A stretch of DNA of 6,850 bases. Source: Chitinophagales bacterium (lineage in GTDB: Bacteria > Bacteroidota > Bacteroidia > Chitinophagales > UBA10324). The notes beneath the pieces were generated by a model, which was given only the letters and a program-made list of their open reading frames with translations, searched no databases and had not been told where the DNA came from. The first letter of the stretch is position 1. Each line of letters begins with the position of its first letter. The translations under genes were made by a program, and so were the position numbers. The stretch lies in assembly GCA_013695775.1 (NCBI GenBank), contig JACCZV010000130.1, forward strand, positions 1 through 6,850, given 5' to 3'. Below, in pieces: positions 1-6,005 of this stretch.

Positions 1-588
1 TTTCACTACTTTTCCCTCTATAAAATAATGATGGCCAAGGAGGTGGGATGCTGTTTTTACATCGCCCTCTAACAAGGCGAGCCGAATGCGTGACGAACTC
101 ACTTCGATATCGTCAATAAGCTGCTTGGGTATCTCCTCAACAGTGAAATCATATTTATCTGAAAGCTTCCTTAGCAGCTCGATATTGCCATCGCGGTGAT
201 GTCCAAACTGGTGATTGTAACCTATAACAATCATTGCAGGATGGAATTTGCTTATTAGAAACTGATCTACATATTTTTTGGCCGACAGCCTGGAAAATTC
301 TTTTGTGAAGGGCACCACCACGAGATGATCTACCTCATAATGATTCAATAAGTCAATCTTTTCCTGCAATGTTGAGAGCAGATAAAGAGAGCTGTCTCCG
401 GGATATACTATTGTTCGGGGGTGCGGATCAAAGGTAATGAGCACACTTTCGCCATCTATATTTTTAGCCAGCTCTTTGATGCGATGAATCAACTGCTGAT
501 GCCCGCGATGTACGCCATCAAATGTCCCAACCGTGATTACCGCATTTCTAAAGCAGGGCAATGCCTCCGGGTTTTTATGAACCTGCAT
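1..588 (-). CDS. ribF: Bifunctional riboflavin kinase / FAD synthetase, N-terminal 196 residues (cut by window edge)
   Basis: RibF phosphorylates riboflavin to FMN and then adenylates FMN to FAD in the cytoplasm. Reading leftward from the ATG at 588-586 gives 196 uninterrupted codons to base 1. The FMN adenylyltransferase domain fills most of this: the nucleotidyl-transferase motif GTFDGVHRGH at residues 21-30, TFDPHPR at 52-58, IGYNHQFG at 122-129 and SSSRIR at 164-169. The family usually has Asp where Asn125 stands (GxDxxFG), a mild oddity. The flavokinase domain is only beginning (GHHYFIEGKVVK, 185-196); about 110 further residues should lie beyond the edge. An adjacent in-frame ATG at 591 is an equally possible start; GGAAGG just upstream, 5 nt before the second ATG and 2 nt before the first, slightly favours 588. 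It lies downstream of truB, a common Bacteroidota arrangement, but across a long 280-bp gap. Confidence 0.95.
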   Translation of the reverse strand, partial: MQVHKNPEALPCFRNAVITVGTFDGVHRGHQQLIHRIKELAKNIDGESVLITFDPHPRTIVYPGDSSLYLLSTLQEKIDLLNHYEVDHLVVVPFTKEFSRLSAKKYVDQFLISKFHPAMIVIGYNHQFGHHRDGNIELLRKLSDKYDFTVEEIPKQLIDDIEVSSSRIRLALLEGDVKTASHLLGHHYFIEGKVVK

Positions 589-613
589 CATAACCTTCCA
601 TCAGAATTTTTAT

Positions 614-621
614 CAAATATA
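614..621 (-). promoter_or_regulatory. Candidate -7 promoter box for ribF (proximal)
   Basis: The leftward strand reads TATATTTG, an exact match to the Bacteroidota -7 consensus TAnnTTTG, about 23 bp before the ribF start. Transcription from it would give a short leader of roughly 15-20 nt. I see no matching TTG/TTTG about 19 bp upstream, so this is only half a promoter. Confidence 0.4.
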
Positions 622-732
622 TTCGCTGTAAAATCACTTCTGTGGGATAAAAATAATTCAGAGCTAAATGCATTTATGAGCAGTATTTTTGGAAATTGCC
701 ATCGCAGAAACCCATCCGCTTTTGCATGAAGT

Positions 733-740
733 CAAAGGTA
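733..740 (-). promoter_or_regulatory. Candidate -7 promoter box for ribF (distal)
   Basis: The leftward strand reads TACCTTTG, again an exact TAnnTTTG match, about 145 bp before ribF. The expected -33 position is GC-rich (around 759-765) and has no TTG. An ATG at 727-725 falls almost at the predicted transcription start and opens only a 17-codon frame. A role as a second or activated ribF promoter is inference. Confidence 0.3.
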
Positions 741-774
741 AGGATTAAGAGATGGCGGCCGGGTCCCACCTTCC

Positions 775-789
775 TATAACGTTGTTATA
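775..789. repeat. Short palindrome TATAAC-GTT-GTTATA
   Basis: Two perfect 6-bp arms are separated by 3 bp in the truB-ribF gap. Its centre is about 54 bp upstream of the start predicted from the distal box at 733-740, a position where an activator or repressor dimer could bind. It is short enough and AT-rich enough to be chance. The rest of the 592-871 gap shows no credible protein-coding frame. Confidence 0.3.
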
Positions 790-871
790 TTTGGCTTAGC
801 AGCTTCACCTTTTTATTATTCCGAAAGTATATATTAAGATGATTCTTCCTGATAAGATGCAATTTTCAGGA

Positions 872-1579
872 TCATTCCCCTGTGTTGATTGAAGCATATT
901 CTTTCGACTGTTGTCCGTTAACAAATGTGGCAAAATCCTCCATCTGCCATGCATCACTCAAATGATAATTGCCTATTCGTGTTCGGCAAAGAGCCGACAG
1001 GTAAGCCCCGCTATGCAATGCTTTTCCGAAATCATTCACAAGGGAGCGTACATAAAATCCTTTACTGCATACAATCCTGAAACTTACCTCCGGCAATGCC
1101 ACGGCAGTGATCACGAATTTATGCAGCAGCACTTTTCTTTTTTCTAATTGAAATACTTCTCCCTGGCGCGCTTTTTTATAGGAGCGTCTGCCTTCTACAA
1201 ATACTGCGGAAAAAGCTGGAGGGGCCTGCATTGTTTCGCCTTCAAAAAGTAATGTAGCGTTAATAATTTTTGCTTCTGAGATGTGTTTGATATCATATAT
1301 ATGATCCACTGGTTTCTCAAGATCAAAGCTCGGTGTGGTTGCACCAAGCGTCATGGTGCCGGTATATTCCTTTTCTAAATCCTGAAACTGTATTATGCGT
1401 TTTGTAAATTTTCCGGTACATAGAATTAACAATCCGGTGGCAAATGGATCGAGGGTCCCTGCATGGCCCACTTTTGCCTGTGTGAGCCGTTTAACTTTTT
1501 TCACCACATCAAATGAAGACCAATCGAAGGGTTTATTAAAAAGCATAACAGCCCCTTGCCGAATTTCCTCAATGGTCAT
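872..1579 (-). CDS. truB: tRNA pseudouridine(55) synthase TruB
   Basis: TruB converts uridine 55 in the T-loop of tRNAs to pseudouridine. The 235-residue protein has the family motifs in order: LFNKPFDWSSFDVVKKVK at 13-30; GHAGTLDPFATGLL at 38-51, whose Asp44 is the expected catalytic nucleophile (Asp48 in E. coli); KEYTGTMTLG at 70-79, where Tyr72 matches the conserved tyrosine stacking in the active site; and a later CSKGFYVRSL segment with the conserved Arg. The length agrees with short Bacteroidota TruB proteins that lack the C-terminal PUA domain of the E. coli enzyme. The ATG overlaps the uppP stop in an ATGA arrangement (1576-1579), which fixes the start and suggests translational coupling. 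A 6-bp inverted repeat with a 13-nt loop (847-871) abuts the stop codon but has no T-run, so I do not call it a terminator. Confidence 0.97.
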   Translation of the reverse strand: MTIEEIRQGAVMLFNKPFDWSSFDVVKKVKRLTQAKVGHAGTLDPFATGLLILCTGKFTKRIIQFQDLEKEYTGTMTLGATTPSFDLEKPVDHIYDIKHISEAKIINATLLFEGETMQAPPAFSAVFVEGRRSYKKARQGEVFQLEKRKVLLHKFVITAVALPEVSFRIVCSKGFYVRSLVNDFGKALHSGAYLSALCRTRIGNYHLSDAWQMEDFATFVNGQQSKEYASINTGE

Positions 1580-2382
1580 AACATGTGCAAATTCACTTCC
1601 AGGGCTATTAGTAGAAGCAATATGGTGCCAACGATGATTCGATAATATCCAAAGGCTTTAAATCCATGCCTGGTAAGATATCCAACAAATGCTTTAACGG
1701 CTATCATGGCGACAATAAAAGCAACTATAAACCCGATAGCCAAAGGAATTAATGTTGCATAAGTTATAGATTTGTAATGGTCCATAAGATCTAATCCAGA
1801 AGCTGCCGCCATGGTAGGAACTGCGAGGAAAAAGGAAAATTCGGCTGCCTGCTTTCTGCTCAATTTTTGAGTCATACCACCTACAATTGTTGCCGCAGAC
1901 CTTGAAACACCGGGTATCATACTAATTACCTGAAACATGCCAATCTTTAGAGCCATAGTAAATGAGACGGGTTTCTCAGGCCCCTCTCCCTCCTCTGTGA
2001 AAATATTATCAATGAATATTAGAACGATTCCGCCTGCCAGCATTGATATTGCTACTACGGTTACGCTTCCAATCATTTGCTTTATCAAATCATGAAAAAG
2101 AAAACCAAATACTGCTGCAGGGATAAAGGCTACTATAAGCTGCAAATAAAAATTCAGCCACTCTTTTATAGGTTTGCTCCCAGGTAAAAACTTTCTCCAA
2201 TATAACACTACAATTGATAGAATAGCACCAAATTGAATAACCACCTCAAACATCTTAACGAAATCATTGTCATTTATTCCCATCAGGGTTGAAGCAATAA
2301 TCATGTGACCCGTGGAGGAGATTGGCAAAAATTCTGTGATGCCTTCTACTATGCCTAAAACGATGGCCTGTAAGTTATTCAA
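1576..2382 (-). CDS. uppP: Undecaprenyl-diphosphatase UppP (BacA family)
   Basis: UppP is a polytopic inner-membrane enzyme that dephosphorylates undecaprenyl diphosphate, returning the lipid carrier to peptidoglycan and other envelope-glycan synthesis; its overproduction gives bacitracin resistance. The two family signatures are clear: GIVEGITEFLPISSTGH near the N-terminus, with the two catalytic glutamates and the histidine, and MIPGVSRSAATIVGGM in the second half, with the active-site Ser-Arg. Long hydrophobic stretches separate them. The longest frame begins at GTG 2412 (278 residues). I prefer the TTG at 2382 (268 residues): it gives the N-terminus MNNLQAIVLGIVEG, which fits the family's usual start, and a strong promoter lies between the two candidates, so the GTG would be untranscribed from it. 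Only two sense codons could precede the GTG before an in-frame stop. It is the first gene of the leftward cluster and overlaps truB by 4 bp. Confidence 0.95.
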   Translation of the reverse strand: MNNLQAIVLGIVEGITEFLPISSTGHMIIASTLMGINDNDFVKMFEVVIQFGAILSIVVLYWRKFLPGSKPIKEWLNFYLQLIVAFIPAAVFGFLFHDLIKQMIGSVTVVAISMLAGGIVLIFIDNIFTEEGEGPEKPVSFTMALKIGMFQVISMIPGVSRSAATIVGGMTQKLSRKQAAEFSFFLAVPTMAAASGLDLMDHYKSITYATLIPLAIGFIVAFIVAMIAVKAFVGYLTRHGFKAFGYYRIIVGTILLLLIALEVNLHML

Positions 2383-2390
2383 GATGCCGG

Positions 2391-2420
2391 CAAAGATAGG
2401 AGGGAAGTGCACACTTCAAA
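2391..2420 (-). promoter_or_regulatory. Promoter of the uppP-truB(-ribF) cluster
   Basis: The leftward strand reads TTTG (2420-2417), 18 bp, then TATCTTTG (2398-2391). Both halves match the Bacteroidota consensus at nearly ideal spacing, making this the best promoter in the window. The predicted transcription start, about 4-6 nt past the last G, falls near 2386, immediately before the TTG at 2382. The box is also in frame inside the extended uppP reading frame, where it encodes Ile-Phe of PPIFAG. Confidence 0.65.
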
Positions 2421-2549
2421 CTCATTCCAGGTTTCATGAATGAAGAGAGCATGAAGTGCATCAAGCATTTAAATTTTTATTACAATGGAAACACTGGTGA
2501 TTAAGTAAACTGTGAATAGTATGTGCATGATGTCATAGCATTGGAGGGA

Positions 2550-2574
2550 GTAAGTTTTATGTGGGAAAACTTAC
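2550..2574. repeat. Perfect 9-bp inverted repeat with 7-nt loop
   Basis: GTAAGTTTT (2550-2558) and AAAACTTAC (2566-2574) are exact reverse complements around ATGTGGG. It sits midway between the divergent uppP and OmpA-lipoprotein promoters, about 40 bp from the -33 element of the latter. It does not follow any recognisable gene and lacks a terminal T-run, so an operator or a structured element is more plausible than a terminator. I see no credible coding frame elsewhere in 2421-2613. Confidence 0.5.
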
Positions 2575-2613
2575 ATCAATTTCTTCACTGTTAATAATTT
2601 ACTAATCTTACAA

Positions 2614-2644
2614 TTGAATCGCACAGATTAATTTTATACATTTG
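2614..2644 (+). promoter_or_regulatory. Promoter of the OmpA-family lipoprotein gene
   Basis: TTG (2614-2616) is followed after 20 bp by TACATTTG (2637-2644), an exact TAnnTTTG -7 box. The predicted start near 2650 gives a leader of about 30 nt before the ATG at 2682. No Shine-Dalgarno sequence is evident in the A/T-rich leader, as is usual for this phylum. Confidence 0.6.
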
Positions 2645-2681
2645 TGCGCTTTAAATTCATTCTAAATAAACCCTGTAAATT

Positions 2682-3281
2682 ATGAAGTCTCTTTTAGTTT
2701 TTGCTGCTTTAGCACTTATAGTTGCTTTTTCTTCGTGCAATCAAGCTGAAAAAACCGACAGCACTGCCACCAATAATAACGATAGCGATATGGTATTGAA
2801 GGAGGACAATGAAGTATCGCAGCAGGAAAAACAGGAAACCAATTGGGACGATGTTGATTTTACATCCCCTATTGTAAAGTATGATGAGGTAAGCTCAAAG
2901 GATATCGATGTTCGTGGCAATGACCAATATACAATTTATAGTATGAATGAGGACATTCTTTTTGCCTCAGGACAATCAACGTTGAGTGCATCTGCGGAAA
3001 CTAACCTGAAACAGATTGCTAACTCAATTAACCAAAGGTATATGGAAGGAAAAATTCGGGTATATGGTTACACCGATTCTATTGGCAGCAAGCAAGAAAA
3101 CAAAGATCTTTCGCGTGCTCGTGCTGAAGCTGTTAGAAACTTCCTGGTATCCAATGGTCAAATCATGGATGACAGAATCGATGTTAATGCAGAAGGTGAG
3201 AAAAAGCCGGTAGCTTCAAATGAGACAGCAGCAGGCCGGGCCCAAAACAGAAGAGTGGAAATAGTAGCTAGAAATAAGTAG
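2682..3281 (+). CDS. OmpA-family peptidoglycan-binding lipoprotein
   Basis: This 199-residue protein is predicted to be lipidated and to link the outer membrane to peptidoglycan. It opens with a lipoprotein signal peptide: Lys2, a hydrophobic core at 4-16 and the lipobox FSSC with acylated Cys19. A low-complexity, Asn/Asp/Glu/Gln-rich linker (about 20-60) follows, and then an OmpA C-terminal domain at about 85-197. In that domain GYTDSIGS (129-136) carries Asp132, SRARAEAVRNFL follows with Arg147, and GRAQNRRVEI (185-194) closes it. The Asp-15 residues-Arg spacing matches the pair known to bind diaminopimelate in other OmpA-like domains. There is no beta-barrel, so this is a Pal-like stand-alone form and not OmpA itself. 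Two pieces argue for a single-gene unit: its own promoter upstream and a strong terminator just downstream. The client or complex is unknown, and I give no symbol because pal would imply a Tol-Pal context that is not visible here. Confidence 0.92.
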   Translation: MKSLLVFAALALIVAFSSCNQAEKTDSTATNNNDSDMVLKEDNEVSQQEKQETNWDDVDFTSPIVKYDEVSSKDIDVRGNDQYTIYSMNEDILFASGQSTLSASAETNLKQIANSINQRYMEGKIRVYGYTDSIGSKQENKDLSRARAEAVRNFLVSNGQIMDDRIDVNAEGEKKPVASNETAAGRAQNRRVEIVARNK

Positions 3282-3298
3282 AGTAAGTTACTCAGGAT

Positions 3299-3335
3299 AA
3301 AAGGCTCTGCGGTGATCAAACTTCAGAGCCTTTTT
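3299..3335 (+). terminator. Intrinsic terminator after the OmpA-family gene
   Basis: AAAAGGCTCTG (3299-3309) and CAGAGCCTTTT (3324-3334) are perfect 11-bp complementary arms around a 14-nt loop, ending in a run of five T. It lies 17 bp after the stop codon. The A-run on the left arm would let it work on the opposite strand too, but nothing is transcribed towards it from the right in the immediate vicinity. Confidence 0.9.
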
Positions 3336-3392
3336 CAATTATATATTGACCTAAGTTTAAGGGGGGTATGAGGAAAAGTCGCGGAATTATCA

Positions 3393-3400
3393 TACCTTTG
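3393..3400 (+). promoter_or_regulatory. -7 promoter box of the small 110-residue gene
   Basis: TACCTTTG exactly matches TAnnTTTG and ends 38 bp before the ATG at 3439, giving a predicted leader of about 33 nt. The -33 position holds only TATG (3367-3370), a weak match. With the terminator just upstream, it supports separate transcription of the small gene. Confidence 0.5.
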
Positions 3401-3438
3401 CGGTAGATTACATTAAAAGCCCAACAATACACTTTTTC

Positions 3439-3771
3439 ATGTCTTCACTTAAGGTTTCCCGAGCTTTTTTAGATGGTCCAGTTGCCAATATCATAAATCA
3501 GGCAACCAAAGTTGCTACATCCATGAATGGAAATGAGAATTTTCCCATTCCTCCAATATCGCCAGGTGGTTTGCAGTCAGTTGTAAATGATCTAAAGCTG
3601 ATGGAAACCAAAGCGAAAGACAATAAGCAGCAACATATCATTAACAGGGATGTAGCACTTGCTGATGTACAGGATTTCTTACTACAAAACGCTACCTATG
3701 TTGAGAATGCCTCTAAAAATGATCTGGTAATTTTATTAAGCAGTGGGTTTGAAGCGCAGCAGAAACCTTAA
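3439..3771 (+). CDS. Small hypothetical protein, 110 residues, alpha-helical
   Basis: I cannot assign a function. There is no signal peptide or membrane segment, so it is probably cytoplasmic. Residues 1-30 look helical and end at SMNGNENFPIPP, followed by a Pro/Gly turn (ISPGG, 40-44) and then two long predicted helices (about 45-75 and 78-100) rich in Lys, Asp, Gln and Ala. It ends in LLSSGFEAQQKP. From memory, this pattern (helix, a TGNxNFPxP-like turn, a helical hairpin, then SSGF) is the N-terminal module of uncharacterised Bacteroidota proteins of about 200 residues that continue into a fibronectin-III-like domain. Here translation stops right after that junction, and the 157 bp to phoH are too short and AT-rich to encode the rest. 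That it is a real gene is supported by its own -7 box, clean stop and codon use like its neighbours. The family link is recall and needs a search. Confidence 0.75.
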   Translation: MSSLKVSRAFLDGPVANIINQATKVATSMNGNENFPIPPISPGGLQSVVNDLKLMETKAKDNKQQHIINRDVALADVQDFLLQNATYVENASKNDLVILLSSGFEAQQKP

Positions 3772-3928
3772 AAAGCATTACTGACCTCCTATTTTATTCA
3801 TAAGTTGTCACCATTGTTCGAGAGCAAATAATATTAACTACTCGGATAATATCATCCTTGTAATATCATTAAGTTACAAACAATATTGCGCGGCCTATTT
3901 CATTACATCCCCAAGAATTATTGTATGC

Positions 3929-4927
3929 TCAGTTAAGAGGCGGCGTTGATGGAAGCTGGTGTTGAGTTCTGATTTCTTCTTTTGGCTCAGAATTCTCGTA
4001 TGCTGTGATGATCTTCTTTACCAGGGGATGGCGAACGACATCTTGTTCAGTTAGGTAAACAGTTCCAATTCCTTTTATATCAGATAGAATGTCAAGGGCA
4101 CGAAATAGCCCACTTCGCTGTGTTTTGGGGAGATCTATCTGTGTTATGTCACCAGTTACTATGCATTTGGCTGAGGAACCAATACGTGTGAGGAACATCT
4201 TTAATTGAGACTCTGTAGTATTTTGTGCCTCATCGAGAATAATATAAGCATGATCGAGCGTGCGGCCTCTCATGAAGGCGAGAGGGGCTACCTCAATCAC
4301 ACGGTTAGACATATAGAAGTTTAACTTGTCTAACGGAATCATGTCATCGAGTGCATCGTAGAGCGGTCGCAGATATGGGTCAATCTTTTCCTTAAGATCC
4401 CCGGGCAGGTAGCCGAGGTTCTCACCTGCCTCAACTGCCGGTCGGGTAAGGATTATCTTCCTTATCTCCTTACTCTTCAAAGCCCGAACTGCGAGTGCTA
4501 CGGCAGTATAAGTTTTTCCTGTACCAGCAGGACCGATGGCGAAGATGATGTCATTGTCTTCTGAAAGATCAACCATCTTTTTCTGATTCGGAGTCTTTGC
4601 CTTTACCACAATTCCATTTGGGCCATACACTATAGCGTCGTCCTGGGGCTTAGGCATGTCAAGATCGAAAGGATCCAGATCATCTAAAAGGTCTTCCGTA
4701 GCCTTGTCAGTAAGACGGCCATATTTTTCTATGAACTGAATTAAATTATTGATCTTTTCTTCCAGCAATCCAAGATCTTCTGTGTTGCCTTCAATCTTGA
4801 TCTTGTTGCCGCGTGAGGTGAACTTTACCCGTGGAAAGGCATTTTTTAAAATATGTAATCGTGAGTTATTGATTCCAAGAAGGTCGACAGGATCGATAGA
4901 ATCGAGGTGAATTATTAATTCGGTCAA
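3929..4927 (-). CDS. phoH: PhoH-family ATPase (PhoH/YbeZ-like)
   Basis: This is a cytoplasmic P-loop ATPase of the PhoH/YbeZ type, a family tied to RNA metabolism and, in many bacteria, to the endoribonuclease YbeY in rRNA maturation; the exact role is inference here. The 332-residue protein has an N-terminal region (1-70) that fits the small nucleic-acid-binding-like domain of YbeZ proteins, an acidic linker (about 78-98) and the ATPase core: Walker A GPAGTGKT at 132-139 with Lys138, TRPAVEAGENLGYLPGDLKEK from 161, FMRGRTLDHAYIILDEAQN at 218-236 with Walker B Asp232-Glu233, and VTGDITQIDLP at 257-267, followed by RSGL. The core is complete. The start is TTG at 4927; no ATG or GTG lies in frame nearby upstream and the N-terminus MTELIIHL fits relatives. 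No clear -7 box precedes it (TATTTTTA upstream has one mismatch). ybeY is not in the window. Confidence 0.94.
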   Translation of the reverse strand: MTELIIHLDSIDPVDLLGINNSRLHILKNAFPRVKFTSRGNKIKIEGNTEDLGLLEEKINNLIQFIEKYGRLTDKATEDLLDDLDPFDLDMPKPQDDAIVYGPNGIVVKAKTPNQKKMVDLSEDNDIIFAIGPAGTGKTYTAVALAVRALKSKEIRKIILTRPAVEAGENLGYLPGDLKEKIDPYLRPLYDALDDMIPLDKLNFYMSNRVIEVAPLAFMRGRTLDHAYIILDEAQNTTESQLKMFLTRIGSSAKCIVTGDITQIDLPKTQRSGLFRALDILSDIKGIGTVYLTEQDVVRHPLVKKIITAYENSEPKEEIRTQHQLPSTPPLN

Positions 4928-4968
4928 GGTTGTGTAGAGTGTTTTATTAGGTAAAAATAGGCAAAAAA

Positions 4969-4981
4969 GGATTTCAAATCC
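4969..4981. repeat. Small palindrome GGATTT-C-AAATCC upstream of phoH
   Basis: Perfect 6-bp arms surround a single base, about 42-54 bp before the phoH start codon. Position and symmetry would suit a dimeric regulator, but in this AT-rich spacer chance is a fair alternative. Confidence 0.25.
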
Positions 4982-5099
4982 ATAGCACCATTTAAGTCTG
5001 TAAACAGTTCTATTTACGATCTATATCAGGCGATAATCACGATAAGAATATTTTTTTCACCGCTTTAATACTCTGACAATAATCCTCATATATTTCAAA

Positions 5100-5125
5100 A
5101 GCTTCTTTAACTATTAAATGAAGCT
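5100..5125. repeat. Imperfect hairpin in the phoH / DUF62 divergent spacer
   Basis: AGCTTCTTTAA (5100-5110) pairs with TTAAA (5114-5118) and GAAGCT (5120-5125), giving 11 bp with one bulged T and a 3-nt loop. On the leftward strand it is followed by TTTTG, so it could act as a weak terminator in that direction, though no leftward gene lies to its right before 6051. I saw no coding frame or RNA gene in the rest of 4928-5222. Confidence 0.4.
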
Positions 5126-5140
5126 CAAAACGCTTTTATA

Positions 5141-5168
5141 TTGTAACAGCTAACATTTACTTTCTTTG
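5141..5168 (+). promoter_or_regulatory. Candidate promoter of the DUF62 gene
   Basis: TTG (5141-5143) is followed after 17 bp by TTTCTTTG (5161-5168), one mismatch from TAnnTTTG. The predicted leader is about 50 nt. No better match lies nearer the ATG at 5223. Confidence 0.4.
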
Positions 5169-5222
5169 CATGTCCTCTATTCCCTACGATCTTATAGGTG
5201 GATAATAACGACCTAAGTTACC

Positions 5223-6005
5223 ATGACCATTGTCACCCTTACCACTGATCTTGGCACACGCGATCATTATGTCGGTGGGGTGAAGGGTGAATTGCTTAGG
5301 GCTCTCCCCCACATTCAAATTATAGATATTTCGCATGATATAACTCCTTTTAACATCATGCATGGGTCATTTGTATTAAAAAATTGTTATCATCATTTTC
5401 CCGATGGTACTTTTCACCTCATTGGGGTAAACATGCTTTATGAAGAAAATGCACAATTCCTGATAGTGGTTAAAGGACAGCATACATTTATAGGACCTGA
5501 TAACGGGATCTTTGGGCTTTTATGGGATGGCGAGCCTGCGGACAAAGCTTTCAGATTATTCTTGAATGATATGGAAAAAAAAAGCACCCTGCCCATGAAA
5601 GATCTATATGTGCGGGCAATGAAACATCTTTTGACAGAGCGTAACATTGAAAAAATTTCAGAAAAAATCCCCTCATTCAGGCAAAGTACAATGGGAAGAC
5701 CTATAGTGTCGCCAGATCATATACGAGGGTCAATCATTTATTTTGATCATTTCGAAAATGCAATTGTAAACATTCAAAAAGAAGAATTTGAAAGCATTAG
5801 AAAGGGAAGGAAGTTTATTTTTTATTTTAAGAGATATGATGATGTTGAGTCCATCTGCGATAACTATTCAGATGTGCCGGAGAGTGAAAAACTATGCATG
5901 TTCAATTCGAGCGGTTACCTTGAAATAGCGATCAATAAAGGCAATGCGAGGGGGTTGTTGAACCTAAGTGTGGGGGATATAGTTCAGGTGGAATTCAGAT
6001 CATGA
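5223..6005 (+). CDS. SAM hydroxide adenosyltransferase-like protein (DUF62 / fluorinase superfamily), divergent
   Basis: Characterised relatives hydrolyse S-adenosylmethionine to adenosine and methionine using water or hydroxide. The 260-residue protein has the two-domain layout of the family. The N-terminal domain opens with TLTTDLGTRDHYVGGVKG (5-22), then IDISHDITPFNI (34-45) and FIGPDNGIFGLL (89-100). The C-terminal domain has RGSIIYFDHFENAIVNI (168-184), FNSSGYLEIAINKGNA (227-242) and GDIVQVEF (251-258). Two textbook active-site signatures are changed: the usual VDPGVG...R segment reads GVNMLYEENAQ (68-78), and the usual HGRD reads PMKD (124-127), so the Asp-Arg-His triad proposed for archaeal members is not visible. 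My recollection is that Bacteroidota homologues commonly diverge here, so it may be a distinct clade rather than a dead enzyme. Membership of the superfamily is secure; the activity is not. The ATG at 5223 places the TTD motif at the expected distance. Confidence 0.88.
   Translation: MTIVTLTTDLGTRDHYVGGVKGELLRALPHIQIIDISHDITPFNIMHGSFVLKNCYHHFPDGTFHLIGVNMLYEENAQFLIVVKGQHTFIGPDNGIFGLLWDGEPADKAFRLFLNDMEKKSTLPMKDLYVRAMKHLLTERNIEKISEKIPSFRQSTMGRPIVSPDHIRGSIIYFDHFENAIVNIQKEEFESIRKGRKFIFYFKRYDDVESICDNYSDVPESEKLCMFNSSGYLEIAINKGNARGLLNLSVGDIVQVEFRS

Noticed and set aside
674..727. Leaderless 17-codon frame just after the distal ribF -7 box
   Set aside because: Too short to judge, with no leader-peptide signature (no run of one amino acid and no attenuator hairpin), and out of frame with ribF.
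421..729. Rightward 102-codon open frame opposite ribF
   Set aside because: It lies mostly antisense to the clearly coding ribF frame and runs into the non-coding gap; its sequence has no recognisable motif.
786..793. Rightward TATATTTG, an exact -7 match, in the truB-ribF gap
   Set aside because: No -33 partner and no rightward gene follows; it would only drive antisense RNA into truB, so chance overlap with the palindrome is likelier.
847..871. Inverted repeat TCCTGA / TCAGGA next to the truB stop as a terminator
   Set aside because: Only 6 bp of stem with a 13-nt loop and no T-run on the leftward strand.
911..1147. Rightward open frames opposite truB (also 1395-1637)
   Set aside because: Both are antisense to confident truB coding sequence, with no promoter-linked start or family resemblance.
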